Positions 8,126-15,719 of a DNA stretch of 22,854 bases are shown in pieces. Every line of letters begins with the position of its first letter. Positions within the stretch are counted from its first letter, which is position 1. Origin of the DNA: Candidatus Micrarchaeota archaeon CG08_land_8_20_14_0_20_59_11 (lineage in GTDB: Archaea; Micrarchaeota; Micrarchaeia; Norongarragalinales; Norongarragalinaceae); NCBI GenBank assembly GCA_002763345.1, contig PEXZ01000024.1, positions 1 through 22,854 on the forward strand. The letters run 5' to 3'. A model generated the notes under the pieces. It searched no databases and was not told where the DNA came from. It saw only the letters and a program-made list of their open reading frames with translations. The position numbers and the translations under genes were made by a program.

Positions 8126-8949
8126 TGAAGGTCGTCCGCGCCAGCAAGGCGGGTTTCTGCTTCGGGGTCAAGAGAGCCGTGAAGCTGTCGGAGGAAGCGT
8201 CCAAGAAGAAGGGGCCCGTCCACACGCTCGGCCCGGTTGTGCACAACCCGCAGGCAATCGAACGGCTCGAGCACATGAGCGTAAAGGAAATAAACGAAAT
8301 CAGGGAGGCCCGCAGGGGCACGGTGATAATACGCGCGCACGGCATTCCGCCGGAGGACTACAAGGTGCTCGAAAGCAAGGGCATCGAGATTGTCGACGCG
8401 ACGTGCCCTTTCGTCAAAAAGGCGCAGGACTACGCGCGCATGCTCCACGACGAGGGATACGCCATTGTCATCATCGGCGAAAAGGACCACCCAGAGGTGC
8501 GCGGAATCAAGGGGCACGCGAAGGAGGCGACGGTAATCGAAACGCCCGAAGAGGCGGAACGGCTGCAGATGTGCGGCAAGATGGGCGTGGTTGTGCAAAC
8601 CACGCAGGAGCAGGCGGTTGTCGGCAAGATAATCCCGATACTGTTCAACAAGACGAAGGAACTCCGCGTATTCAACACGATATGCAGCGCCACGGGCGAA
8701 AGGCAGGAGGCGGTGAAGGGGTTCGCGGGGAAGGTGGACGTCATCGTCGTCGTGGGCGGAAGGAACAGCGGGAACACGCGACGGCTGGCGCAGATTGCCG
8801 GGCGCATCGCGCCCACGTACCACATCGAAACCGCCAGGGAGCTGAAGAAGGAATGGTTCAGGGGCGCGAAAACCGTCGGCGTCGCAGCCGGCGCGAGCAC
8901 GCCCGACTTCGTCATCGACGAGGTGGTGAAGAGGCTTGAAAGTTACTGA
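8125..8949 (+). CDS. ispH: 4-hydroxy-3-methylbut-2-enyl diphosphate reductase (IspH/LytB)
   Basis: Last MEP enzyme: a 4Fe-4S protein that reductively dehydrates HMBPP to IPP and DMAPP. The 274-residue product keeps all expected residues: cluster ligands Cys12 (AGFCFGVKRA), Cys94 (DATCPFVKK) and Cys187 (TICSATGERQ); substrate-binding His40, His72 and His122; and catalytic Glu124 in the DHPEVRG motif. GGRNSGNTRRL at 211-221 is also typical. The fold and motifs are clearly bacterial in type. The ATG overlaps the prenyl synthase TGA by 1 nt, and its own 3' end overlaps ispE. Because it yields both isomers, no IPP isomerase is strictly needed. It requires a ferredoxin- or flavodoxin-type electron donor not seen in this window. 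Confidence 0.97.
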   Translation: MKVVRASKAGFCFGVKRAVKLSEEASKKKGPVHTLGPVVHNPQAIERLEHMSVKEINEIREARRGTVIIRAHGIPPEDYKVLESKGIEIVDATCPFVKKAQDYARMLHDEGYAIVIIGEKDHPEVRGIKGHAKEATVIETPEEAERLQMCGKMGVVVQTTQEQAVVGKIIPILFNKTKELRVFNTICSATGERQEAVKGFAGKVDVIVVVGGRNSGNTRRLAQIAGRIAPTYHIETARELKKEWFRGAKTVGVAAGASTPDFVIDEVVKRLESY

Positions 8950-9769
8950 ACGAGCAGACGCGAAGGTGAACCTCCTTCTCGACGCGGGCGGCGCCGAGGA
9001 CTCGCCTGACGCCGCGTGCGGCGGCACTTGCCCGGCAAGGTTCCATCAGGTGGACCTGGTTTTCCAGGAAATCTCGCTACACGACGACGTCGTCGTCGAA
9101 AAGGCGGGGGATTTTTCGGTAAAATGCGCTGGAAACATCCGCAACAACACCGCGGAAAAAGCTGCGCGGCTGTTTTTCGAGAAGACGGAAATGCTCTGCT
9201 GCGCGAAAATCTCGATAACAAAGCGCATACCGGTTGCTTCTGGGCTCGGCGGTGGCAGCTCGGACGCGGCTGCGGTAATCCGCGCGCTCGACAAGCTGTA
9301 CGGGACTGAACTGACGAAGGAGGAGATGATGGAGCTGGGGCGCGCCGTGGGCTCGGACGTCTGCTTCTTTCTGGAGGGGGGATGCTGCCTCGCGAGGGGC
9401 AGGGAATTCAACCTGACCAAGCTCGAGCCGAAAGCGGGATTTTACGTGCTCCTCGAAACCCCGAAGGTAAGACTCCCGGAAAAGAAAACCGCGTGGGTTT
9501 ACTCCGAATACGACAAGCTGGCGAAGAAAAAGCGCTTTGACGCGGAGAAAATGGCCTACGCAGTCGAATACGGCGACGCAACAGACGTGGCGTCATTACT
9601 CGGCAATTCTCTCGAGGATGTTGTCTTGGCTGCGTTCCCAGAATGCGCAGCAGCGAAGAAGCGCATGCTGGAAAAAGGCGCGCTAGGCGCGCTCGTCAGC
9701 GGCGCGGGACCGACTGTTTTCGGAATATTCGACAAAAGAACAGCGGGCGCGTACGAAACAGTCGCCTAG
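8936..9769 (+). CDS. ispE: 4-(cytidine 5'-diphospho)-2-C-methyl-D-erythritol kinase (IspE)
   Basis: GHMP kinase that phosphorylates CDP-ME at the 2-hydroxyl. Catalytic Lys10 (ADAKVN) and Asp141 (GSDVCFF) fall at the positions seen in the E. coli enzyme, the ATP loop GLGGGSSDAAA is at 103-113, and SGAGPTVFG is near the C-terminus. Length 277. The only possible start is TTG at 8936, because an in-frame stop lies just upstream and motif I begins at residue 8; a GAGGTGGTGA ribosome-binding sequence precedes it. The start overlaps ispH by 14 nt. The usual DGYH element is replaced by ARFHQ after an insertion of about 11 residues containing Cys28 and Cys32. The enzyme is unusually cysteine-rich, with two CC pairs. 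The stop overlaps the convergent ispF stop by 3 nt. Confidence 0.93.
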   Translation: MKVTERADAKVNLLLDAGGAEDSPDAACGGTCPARFHQVDLVFQEISLHDDVVVEKAGDFSVKCAGNIRNNTAEKAARLFFEKTEMLCCAKISITKRIPVASGLGGGSSDAAAVIRALDKLYGTELTKEEMMELGRAVGSDVCFFLEGGCCLARGREFNLTKLEPKAGFYVLLETPKVRLPEKKTAWVYSEYDKLAKKKRFDAEKMAYAVEYGDATDVASLLGNSLEDVVLAAFPECAAAKKRMLEKGALGALVSGAGPTVFGIFDKRTAGAYETVA

Positions 9770-10242
9770 TTTTTCGTCACGAGCACGACGGCGTACGCCA
9801 TCACGCCCTCGCCCTTTCCGAACGCGGACAGCGTCTCGCCGGTGGTCGCGGTGATGCCGATTCTCCCGGCGGGGATGCCGAGTATTTTCGAAAGCGACGC
9901 CTGCATCTTTTCGAAAGCCGGCTCTATCCTCGGCTTCGCGCACTCGATTGAAACGGAAACGCTGGAAACGGAATAGCCCGCATCCGTCACCTTCCCGAGC
10001 GCGACCTTCGCGTACTCGCGGCTGTCCGTTATTCCGCGCCCGCACATTTCGTCCGCGTAGGAAGAAAGGGAACGTCCCCCGACTGCGGATGAAAGGGCGT
10101 TGCAGACGGCGTGAAGAACCACGTCGCCGTCGGAATTCGCCTTGAAACCTTTTTCACCGGGAAACAGGACGCCGCCGAGCATGCATTTTTTTCCTTCGCA
10201 AAAGGCGTGCGAATCGTGCCCCAACCCGACCCGGAAGTCCAT
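9766..10242 (-). CDS. ispF: 2-C-methyl-D-erythritol 2,4-cyclodiphosphate synthase (IspF), divergent
   Basis: Cyclises CDP-ME 2-phosphate to MEcPP with release of CMP, normally as a zinc homotrimer. The 158-residue product keeps the metal ligands Asp10 and His12 (GHDSH) and His44 (SDGDVVLHA), and the CDP-binding end TATTGE at 131-136 with GKGEG at 142-146. It departs from the consensus elsewhere: the usual His before SDGD is Asn36, and the DIG-HFPD segment is replaced by GGRSLSSYADEM at 55-66. The ATG at 10242 overlaps the ispD-HD stop (TGATG); longer in-frame extensions lie inside ispD and lack family similarity. It is the last gene of the dxs operon. The family call is firm from both ends of the protein and from context; full activity is likely but less certain. 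Confidence 0.87.
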   Translation of the reverse strand: MDFRVGLGHDSHAFCEGKKCMLGGVLFPGEKGFKANSDGDVVLHAVCNALSSAVGGRSLSSYADEMCGRGITDSREYAKVALGKVTDAGYSVSSVSVSIECAKPRIEPAFEKMQASLSKILGIPAGRIGITATTGETLSAFGKGEGVMAYAVVLVTKN

Positions 10243-11537
10243 CAAACCACCTCTACAAGCGATTTCACGCGGCCGTAAACCTCGCGAAGCCTGCCCTCGG
10301 CGAGTTCGCACGCCCTAGCGAGCAGCTGGTTCTGCGGCTTCAGGCTCTCCTGGATGTCCGCGAAGCGCTCGTCGAGCCCCATCACGACCCCGCCCTGCCC
10401 GACGCAGAGGTCGGCGTACGTGAGTATCTCGGCTGCGAGCGACGACGGGAGCAGGTCCTGCGGGGCGAAATCGTACTGCGACAGGTCGGTGCCGCGCAGC
10501 TTCGCCTCCTCGAACGCGGCGTTGTGCGAGAGCACCACGCGCGCGACGCCCTCCTCGTTTTTCGCCCGCAGGAAAGCTGCCGCATCAACCGCGTGCACGC
10601 CCGCCTTTTTGAGGGGCTCGGCGTAGCCGATGTCATGCAGAAGCGCGGCGACGCGCAACTCCTCGACGTCGAGCAGCTCAATCCGCTTTACCAGCGACGC
10701 CTGCGAGTATCTTCCCTTCGAAAGGTTCTCCTTGAGCTTGATGGCGGTCTCGACCGCGACGCGGGCAACCTCGAGGTCGTGCTTGTAGCGCGTCGGATTG
10801 TCGCCAAGGCATTGTTTCAGGAGGTGCATGGCGTCGTCGTATGACAGGCGCGTCTTGGTCATGCGCCTGCGCAGCACCTCCTCCGCGAACACTATGTCCT
10901 CGAGCGTCGTAATCTTTATGTTTTCGTAACTGCCCTCGACGATTTTCACTGGCACGCCTATGCGCTCCACCAGCTGCACGTCGTCGGTGCCGTAGAACTT
11001 TTCCGCAAGCGCCTTCTCGAACGCCTTCATGGCGAGGTCGTACCTGATGCACTGGGGCGTCTGCACCGCCCAGAGCGCGGCGCGCACGGGCGTTTCCTGC
11101 ACGAACATGTCGGCTCCGACGCGCTTTACCGTTTCTTTGACGCGCATCCCCACGACCGCGGCGCCGGTCTCGTTCGCGGCGTTGATGCAGTCAGTAATCT
11201 CCTTCTGCGTAACGAGCGGGTTCGCGCCGTTGTGCACCGCGACGATTTCGCACTGCGGACACGCCTTCAAGCCGTTGTAGACGGAATCCTGCCGCTCCTG
11301 CCCGCCTGCGACTATCCTGCGAACCTTCTTGAAACCGAAGTCCTTCGCCATCGACTCGAAATCCGGAATCCGCTCCTCCCCGCAGACGACCACGATGTCC
11401 GTCACGAGCGGATTGTCCTCGAACGCCTGTATGGCATGGGCGGAAACCGGCTTGCCCAGCAACGGAAAAAGCTGCTTGCTGATGCCGCCGAGCCGCTTGG
11501 CTTTTCCGGACGCGGCAATAACCGCGGTTACATTCAT
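10242..11537 (-). CDS. ispD: IspD (MEP cytidylyltransferase) fused to an HD-domain phosphohydrolase
   Basis: Residues 1-225 are IspD, which joins CTP and MEP to give CDP-ME and pyrophosphate. Arg15 and Lys21 (AASGKAKRLGG...KQ) match the nucleotide-binding Arg/Lys pair, followed by GGQERQDSVYNGL at 78-90, VHNGANPLVT at 101-110, TPQ at 160-162, TDDVQLVE at 184-191 and NIKITT at 206-211 with the conserved Lys208. Residues 230-431 form an HD-type module: His253 (KHDLEVA), His301-Asp302 (LLHDIG), His315, His338 and Asp376 (TYADL), as in metal-dependent phosphohydrolases. The frame is continuous. An internal Met226 at 10862 could in principle start a separate HD protein. The ATG overlaps the ispG stop in an ATGA, and ispF follows with a 1-nt overlap. 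The function of the HD part is unknown; CMP, nucleotide or phosphoester cleavage are guesses. Confidence 0.92.
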   Translation of the reverse strand: MNVTAVIAASGKAKRLGGISKQLFPLLGKPVSAHAIQAFEDNPLVTDIVVVCGEERIPDFESMAKDFGFKKVRRIVAGGQERQDSVYNGLKACPQCEIVAVHNGANPLVTQKEITDCINAANETGAAVVGMRVKETVKRVGADMFVQETPVRAALWAVQTPQCIRYDLAMKAFEKALAEKFYGTDDVQLVERIGVPVKIVEGSYENIKITTLEDIVFAEEVLRRRMTKTRLSYDDAMHLLKQCLGDNPTRYKHDLEVARVAVETAIKLKENLSKGRYSQASLVKRIELLDVEELRVAALLHDIGYAEPLKKAGVHAVDAAAFLRAKNEEGVARVVLSHNAAFEEAKLRGTDLSQYDFAPQDLLPSSLAAEILTYADLCVGQGGVVMGLDERFADIQESLKPQNQLLARACELAEGRLREVYGRVKSLVEVV

Positions 11538-12607
11538 GCGCCCCGCCTCTCCCCGAGCATCGCGTCGATTTCCGCGAACAGCGCGTCGACGATTTCTTTT
11601 TCAGGGACCTTGCGTATTACCTGCCCTTTCCTGAAAATCACGCCCACGCCGCGTCCGCCTGCGACACCCACGTCCGCCTCGCGAGCCTCGCCGGGACCGT
11701 TGACGACGCAGCCCATCACCGCGACGTGGAACGGCTCGCGGTAGCGCTGCAACCTCTCCTCGACCTCCCCGGCGATTTTGATGAGGTTGATTTCCGTGCG
11801 TCCGCACGTGGGGCACGACGTCATGACGGGCCCGCGCTCGCGCAGCCCCAAATCCTTGAGGATTTCGTATCCGACTCTGACTTCCTCGAGCGGCGACGCC
11901 GTAAGTGAAACGCGGATGGTATCGCCGACGCCTTCCATGAGAAGCGCGCCGAGCGCGATGGACGACTTGATGCTTCCGCCGAGCGTGGTGCCCGCCTCCG
12001 TCACGCCGAGGTGCAGCGGATAGTCGCACTGCTTCGCCATCAAACGATATGCGGCGACTGTTCTCGGAACGTCGTTGAACTTCAGGGAAACGACGATGTC
12101 GCGGAAATCCAAGGATTCGAGAATCCTGATGTGCCCGAAGGCGCTTTCGACTGCTGCCTCGGGAGTCGGATGCCCGTATTTTTTCAGGAGCGTGGGCTCG
12201 AGCGAGCCCGCGTTCACGCCGATGCGCATCGGGATGCCCGCGTCCTTCGCCACCTTCACGACTGCGCGCACCTTTTCCTCCCCGCCTATGTTTCCCGGAT
12301 TTATGCGGAGTTTCGAAACGCCGTTGTCGATGCATTTGAGCGCGAGCTTGTAGTCGAAATGGATGTCGGAGCAGACTGGGATGGGGGAGTCACGCGCTAT
12401 CAGCTTCACTGCGTCGGCGGCCTTTTCATCGGGAATGGCAACGCGAACGAGTTCGCAGCCTCTTTCGGCGAGTTGGGCGATTTGTTCAAGCGTTTTCTTC
12501 GGGTCCCGCGTGTCCGTGTTGCACATGCTCTGCACAACTACGGCAGCGCCTCCGCCGATTTTCGCGCTTCCCGCGGACACCTGCCTTGATTTACGCCTTG
12601 GAAACAT
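11534..12607 (-). CDS. ispG: 4-hydroxy-3-methylbut-2-enyl diphosphate synthase (IspG/GcpE)
   Basis: Reductively opens MEcPP to HMBPP with a 4Fe-4S cluster. The 357-residue product carries the cluster ligands Cys265 and Cys268 (SCPTCGRTE), Cys300 (MGCVVNGPGEA) and Glu307. The TIM-barrel part has VQSMCNTDTRD at 25-35, RVAIPD at 55-60, LRINPGNIGG at 100-109 and GVTEAG at 201-206. This is the short, single-barrel bacterial form without the extra domain of plant and some bacterial enzymes. The ATG at 12607 has a strong AAGGAGG site 9 nt upstream inside dxr and overlaps dxr by 17 nt; an earlier in-frame GTG/TTG extension is rejected because it is Arg-rich shadow sequence. The stop overlaps ispD in an ATGA. 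Confidence 0.96.
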   Translation of the reverse strand: MFPRRKSRQVSAGSAKIGGGAAVVVQSMCNTDTRDPKKTLEQIAQLAERGCELVRVAIPDEKAADAVKLIARDSPIPVCSDIHFDYKLALKCIDNGVSKLRINPGNIGGEEKVRAVVKVAKDAGIPMRIGVNAGSLEPTLLKKYGHPTPEAAVESAFGHIRILESLDFRDIVVSLKFNDVPRTVAAYRLMAKQCDYPLHLGVTEAGTTLGGSIKSSIALGALLMEGVGDTIRVSLTASPLEEVRVGYEILKDLGLRERGPVMTSCPTCGRTEINLIKIAGEVEERLQRYREPFHVAVMGCVVNGPGEAREADVGVAGGRGVGVIFRKGQVIRKVPEKEIVDALFAEIDAMLGERRGA

Positions 12608-13742
12608 GTTTCTCCGCCTCCTTTCTCGCCCAGCCGTCCGCAGCGAGAATCTCCTCGAGCGACGGCGACGCAACCGCGCGATGCGCCGCGACTACCTTCG
12701 AAACCGTCCTTGGAATGTCCATGAACCCGATTTTCTTTTGAAGGAAGGCAAAGACGGCGATTTCGTTGGCGGCATTCATCGCAGCCGGAACCGTGCCTCC
12801 TGCCTTGCCTGCGTCCAGCGCAATTCGGAAGCACGGGAAGCGTTCCTCGTCGACTTTCTCGAACGTCAGGGTCGCGACTTCCGTCAGGTCAAGGCGCTTG
12901 AGCGACGGGTTCGGCAGGCGTTCCGGGTAGGAAAGCGCGTACTGAATCGGCAGGCGCATGTCGGGCACGCCGAGCTGCGCCATCACCGACGTGTCCTCGA
13001 ACTCAACGAGCGAATGAATCACGCTCTGCGGGTGAATCACCGCCTCGATGCGCTCGTAGGGCACGCCGTACAGCCAGTGCGCCTCTATTACCTCGAGCCC
13101 CTTGTTCATCAGCGTCGCGGAGTCAATCGTGATTTTTCCGCCCATCGCCCAGTTCGGATGCTTGAGCGCCTGCTCTGGCGTCGCCTTCCCCATCTGTTCG
13201 AGCGTCCAGCCGCGGAACGAGCCTCCTGAAGCGGTAATGACGATGCGCGCGATGCTTTTCCAATTCTCGCCGTGCAGGCACTGGAAAATCGCGGAGTGCT
13301 CGCTATCTATGGGCATGAGCGAGACGCCCTCCTTTTTTACGAGGGGCATGACGACGCTTCCGCCTGCGACGAGCGTCTCCTTGTTCGCGAGCGCGACGTT
13401 TTTCTTCGCCTTGATTGCGGCAACGGTGGGTTTCAGCCCGGCGGCGCCGACAATCGCGATTACGACGGTATCGCATTCGTCGGAGGACGCGAGCCTGCAA
13501 AGCCCTTCCTCGCCGTGAAGAACCTCTACCGACGGCAGCTTCTTCCGCAGCTCCTTCGCCTTTTCCTCGTCGGAGACGCAGATTGCCTTGGGCGTGAATT
13601 GCTTCGCCTGCTTTTCTATGAGTTCCACGTTGCCGCCGGCGCTGAGCCCGACGACCCTGAACCGTTCGGGGAAGCGGCTGACGACGTCCAGCGTCTGGGT
13701 GCCTATCGAACCGGTTGAACCGAGGACGCACAGGCGTTTCAT
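12591..13742 (-). CDS. dxr: 1-deoxy-D-xylulose 5-phosphate reductoisomerase (DXR/IspC)
   Basis: NADPH-dependent rearrangement and reduction of DXP to MEP, the committed MEP step and the target of fosmidomycin. The 383-residue product has the nucleotide-binding GSTGSIGTQTLD at 8-19, ANKETLV at 119-125, the metal site PIDSEHS at 144-150 (Asp146, Glu148) with a third ligand at Glu217 in NKGLEVIEA, the flexible-loop HPNWAMGGKITIDSATL, and VIHPQSVIHS at 235-244. The ATG at 13742 overlaps the dxs stop (ATGA); a GTG at 13751 is also possible but has a poorer ribosome-binding distance. It is the second gene of the dxs operon and appears complete with no missing catalytic residue. Confidence 0.96.
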   Translation of the reverse strand: MKRLCVLGSTGSIGTQTLDVVSRFPERFRVVGLSAGGNVELIEKQAKQFTPKAICVSDEEKAKELRKKLPSVEVLHGEEGLCRLASSDECDTVVIAIVGAAGLKPTVAAIKAKKNVALANKETLVAGGSVVMPLVKKEGVSLMPIDSEHSAIFQCLHGENWKSIARIVITASGGSFRGWTLEQMGKATPEQALKHPNWAMGGKITIDSATLMNKGLEVIEAHWLYGVPYERIEAVIHPQSVIHSLVEFEDTSVMAQLGVPDMRLPIQYALSYPERLPNPSLKRLDLTEVATLTFEKVDEERFPCFRIALDAGKAGGTVPAAMNAANEIAVFAFLQKKIGFMDIPRTVSKVVAAHRAVASPSLEEILAADGWARKEAEKHVSKA

Positions 13743-15607
13743 TTTTCGCACAACCTTTCGATTGCCTTGAGGATTCCTTCCTTGTTCAGCCCGTACTTGG
13801 CGAGCAGGATGTCGGGCGCGCCGTGCTCGATGAACTCGTCGGGATAGCCGAGGCAGTGCGTCCTCGCCTCGGCGCCCTTCGCGGCGAGCAGCTCAAGCAC
13901 CGCGCTGCCGAAACCGCCCGCAATAACGCCGTCTTCCACAGTAAGCACGCGCCCCGTCTTCTTCGCGTATTCGAGAATGAGCTTTTCATCAAGCGGCTTC
14001 AGGTATCGCGGATCGATTACCGCGACGGAATGCTTGGATTCCTTCGCAGCGGCGAGGCAGGCGTTCGCCATCACGCCGACGCCTATCGCGACGCAATCGT
14101 TGCCGTCCTTCATCAACTCCGCGGTTCCAGGCGGCAGTTCCTTGAAATCCGTCTTGAGCGGCAAGCCGGGTCCGGAGCCGCGCGGGTAGCGGACTGCCAC
14201 CGGCGCGTTCGTGCGCACGGCGGTATAAAGCATGTCCTGCAGCTGCGGCTCGTTCGAGGCGGACATTATCGCGAGGTTCGGGATGGAACGGAGATAGGCG
14301 ATATCGAAGACGCCGTGATGGGTGGGCCCGTCGTCGCCGACTATTCCGGCGCGGTCAATAGCGAACGTCACTGGAAGGTTCTGGAGGCAGACGTCGTGGA
14401 CAACCTGGTCGTAGGCGCGCTGGAGGAACGTCGAGTATATCGCCACAACCGGATGCAACCCGTTGGAAGCCATGCCTGCCGCGAACGTCACGGCGTGCTG
14501 CTCGGCTATGCCCACGTCGAAGAAGTTCTCGGGGAACGCCTCCGCGAGCTTGTTCGTGCCCGTGCCGCTCGGCATCGCGGCGGTTATGCCCACGATTTTC
14601 CTGTTCCGCCTCACGAGTTCTACGAGCGTCTCGCCGAAGACGTCCTGGAATGCGGGCTTGCCTTTTGCTTTAACGGGCTTGCCGCTCTCGGGATCGAACG
14701 GGGCAACCCCGTGGAAGCGCGGCGCGTCGTCCTCGGCGTATCCGCAACCGTGTCCTTTTTGCGTGATGACGTGCACGAGAACCGGGCCGCGCATCTTCTT
14801 CACAGCCTCGAACGTCCCGATTAGTTTCGCAACGTCGTGCCCGTCAACAGGCCCGACGTACGTGAAGCCCAGTTCCTCGAAGACCAGCCCGCTTGTCAGC
14901 ACCTGAAGCGCCGCCTCGCGCAGCCTGCGGACCGTATTCACCAGTTCCTTCTGCTCGGGCGGAATCTGGGAAAGCAGGTAGTAGATGTCCTGGCGGACCG
15001 TGTTGTAAACGGGCCAGTTCGGCACCTTTTTCGCGAGCCTGTTCGTGTAGAACGACATCGCGCCGACGTTCGGCGAAATCGACATGAAGTTGTCGTTGAG
15101 GATGACTATCAGGTCAGTGCCGCGGTGCCCCGCCTGGTTCAGCGCCTCGAACGACATGCCGCCGGTCATGGCGCCGTCGCCGATTACCGCGAGAACCTTG
15201 TAGTTTTCGCCCTTGGTGTCGCGCGCCTGCGCTATTCCGAGCGCGGCTGAAATGGACGTGGAGGCGTGCCCTGCCCCGAAGACGTCGTGCTCGCTTTCCG
15301 AGATTTTCGGGAACCCGCTGATGCCCCTGTACTGGCGGAGGGTTTTGAAGCGTTCCCTCCTGCCCGTAAGCAGCTTGTGCACGTAGCACTGGTGCCCGAC
15401 GTCCCAGACGAACTTGTCCTTAGGGGAATCGAACACGTAGTGCATGGCGAGCGTCAGCTCTACGATGCCGAGATTGGGCGCGAGATGCCCGCCTGTCTCG
15501 GAAACCGTCTTGACTATCGTCTTCCGTATCTCCGCCGCCAGTTTCGGAAGCTCGGCTACTGAAAGCCGCTTCAAATCGCTGGGTGAGTCTATGTTTTCCA
15601 GAAGCAT
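13739..15607 (-). CDS. dxs: 1-deoxy-D-xylulose-5-phosphate synthase (DXS)
   Basis: Thiamine-diphosphate enzyme that condenses pyruvate with glyceraldehyde 3-phosphate to DXP and CO2, the first MEP step. The 622-residue product has His41 in GGHLAPNLG, the ThDP motif starting at GDG 143-145 and closing at NDN 171-173, the catalytic Glu369 in DVGIAEQHAVTFAAG, GDDGPTHHG at 424-432, and YPRGSG at 474-479. The first two domains and the transketolase C-terminal domain are all present. The start at 15607 matches the family N-terminus and lies 28 nt from a TATA-like box, suggesting a leaderless mRNA. The open frame to 15727 is upstream promoter sequence. It is the first gene of the five-gene minus operon, divergent from the EamA-like gene. 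Confidence 0.97.
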   Translation of the reverse strand: MLLENIDSPSDLKRLSVAELPKLAAEIRKTIVKTVSETGGHLAPNLGIVELTLAMHYVFDSPKDKFVWDVGHQCYVHKLLTGRRERFKTLRQYRGISGFPKISESEHDVFGAGHASTSISAALGIAQARDTKGENYKVLAVIGDGAMTGGMSFEALNQAGHRGTDLIVILNDNFMSISPNVGAMSFYTNRLAKKVPNWPVYNTVRQDIYYLLSQIPPEQKELVNTVRRLREAALQVLTSGLVFEELGFTYVGPVDGHDVAKLIGTFEAVKKMRGPVLVHVITQKGHGCGYAEDDAPRFHGVAPFDPESGKPVKAKGKPAFQDVFGETLVELVRRNRKIVGITAAMPSGTGTNKLAEAFPENFFDVGIAEQHAVTFAAGMASNGLHPVVAIYSTFLQRAYDQVVHDVCLQNLPVTFAIDRAGIVGDDGPTHHGVFDIAYLRSIPNLAIMSASNEPQLQDMLYTAVRTNAPVAVRYPRGSGPGLPLKTDFKELPPGTAELMKDGNDCVAIGVGVMANACLAAAKESKHSVAVIDPRYLKPLDEKLILEYAKKTGRVLTVEDGVIAGGFGSAVLELLAAKGAEARTHCLGYPDEFIEHGAPDILLAKYGLNKEGILKAIERLCEK

Positions 15608-15631
15608 AGGTAGGATTAGGCGCGCTAAAAC

Positions 15632-15639
15632 ATTAAAAC
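15632..15639 (-). promoter_or_regulatory. TATA-like box for the dxs operon
   Basis: On the minus strand it reads GTTTTAAT, centred 28 nt before the dxs ATG. No ribosome-binding sequence is evident before dxs, which fits leaderless initiation. Confidence 0.55.
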
Positions 15640-15663
15640 CCTTTCGCCAAACGTCAATTGTCC

Positions 15664-15681
15664 CTTCGTCAAAAGACGAAG
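15664..15681. promoter_or_regulatory. Inverted repeat between the dxs and EamA promoters
   Basis: CTTCGTC and GACGAAG arms (7 bp) around AAAA. It lies between the two divergent TATA-like boxes, about 37 bp from the dxs box and 19 bp from the EamA box. A dimeric regulator site is the simplest reading; a chance hairpin is possible. Confidence 0.45.
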
Positions 15682-15687
15682 TAACCC

Positions 15688-15695
15688 ATTTAAAT
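15688..15695 (+). promoter_or_regulatory. TATA-like box for the EamA-like gene
   Basis: ATTTAAAT is centred about 28 nt before the ATG at 15720, the same spacing as at dxs, which supports both the start choice and leaderless transcription. Confidence 0.55.
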
Positions 15696-15719
15696 CCAGC
15701 CTTCGTTCCGTCTCCGTAT

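Noticed and set aside
12608..12673. 22-codon N-terminal extension of IspG
   Set aside because: Arg-rich, inside dxr; the ATG at 12607 has a strong AAGGAGG site.
12363..13229. Long plus-strand frame (288 codons) antisense to ispG/dxr
   Set aside because: Arg/His-rich shadow of GC-rich coding DNA; the minus strand encodes two enzymes with full catalytic motifs.
13715..14824. Long plus-strand frame (369 codons) antisense to dxs
   Set aside because: Shadow frame with no recognisable domain opposite an intact dxs.
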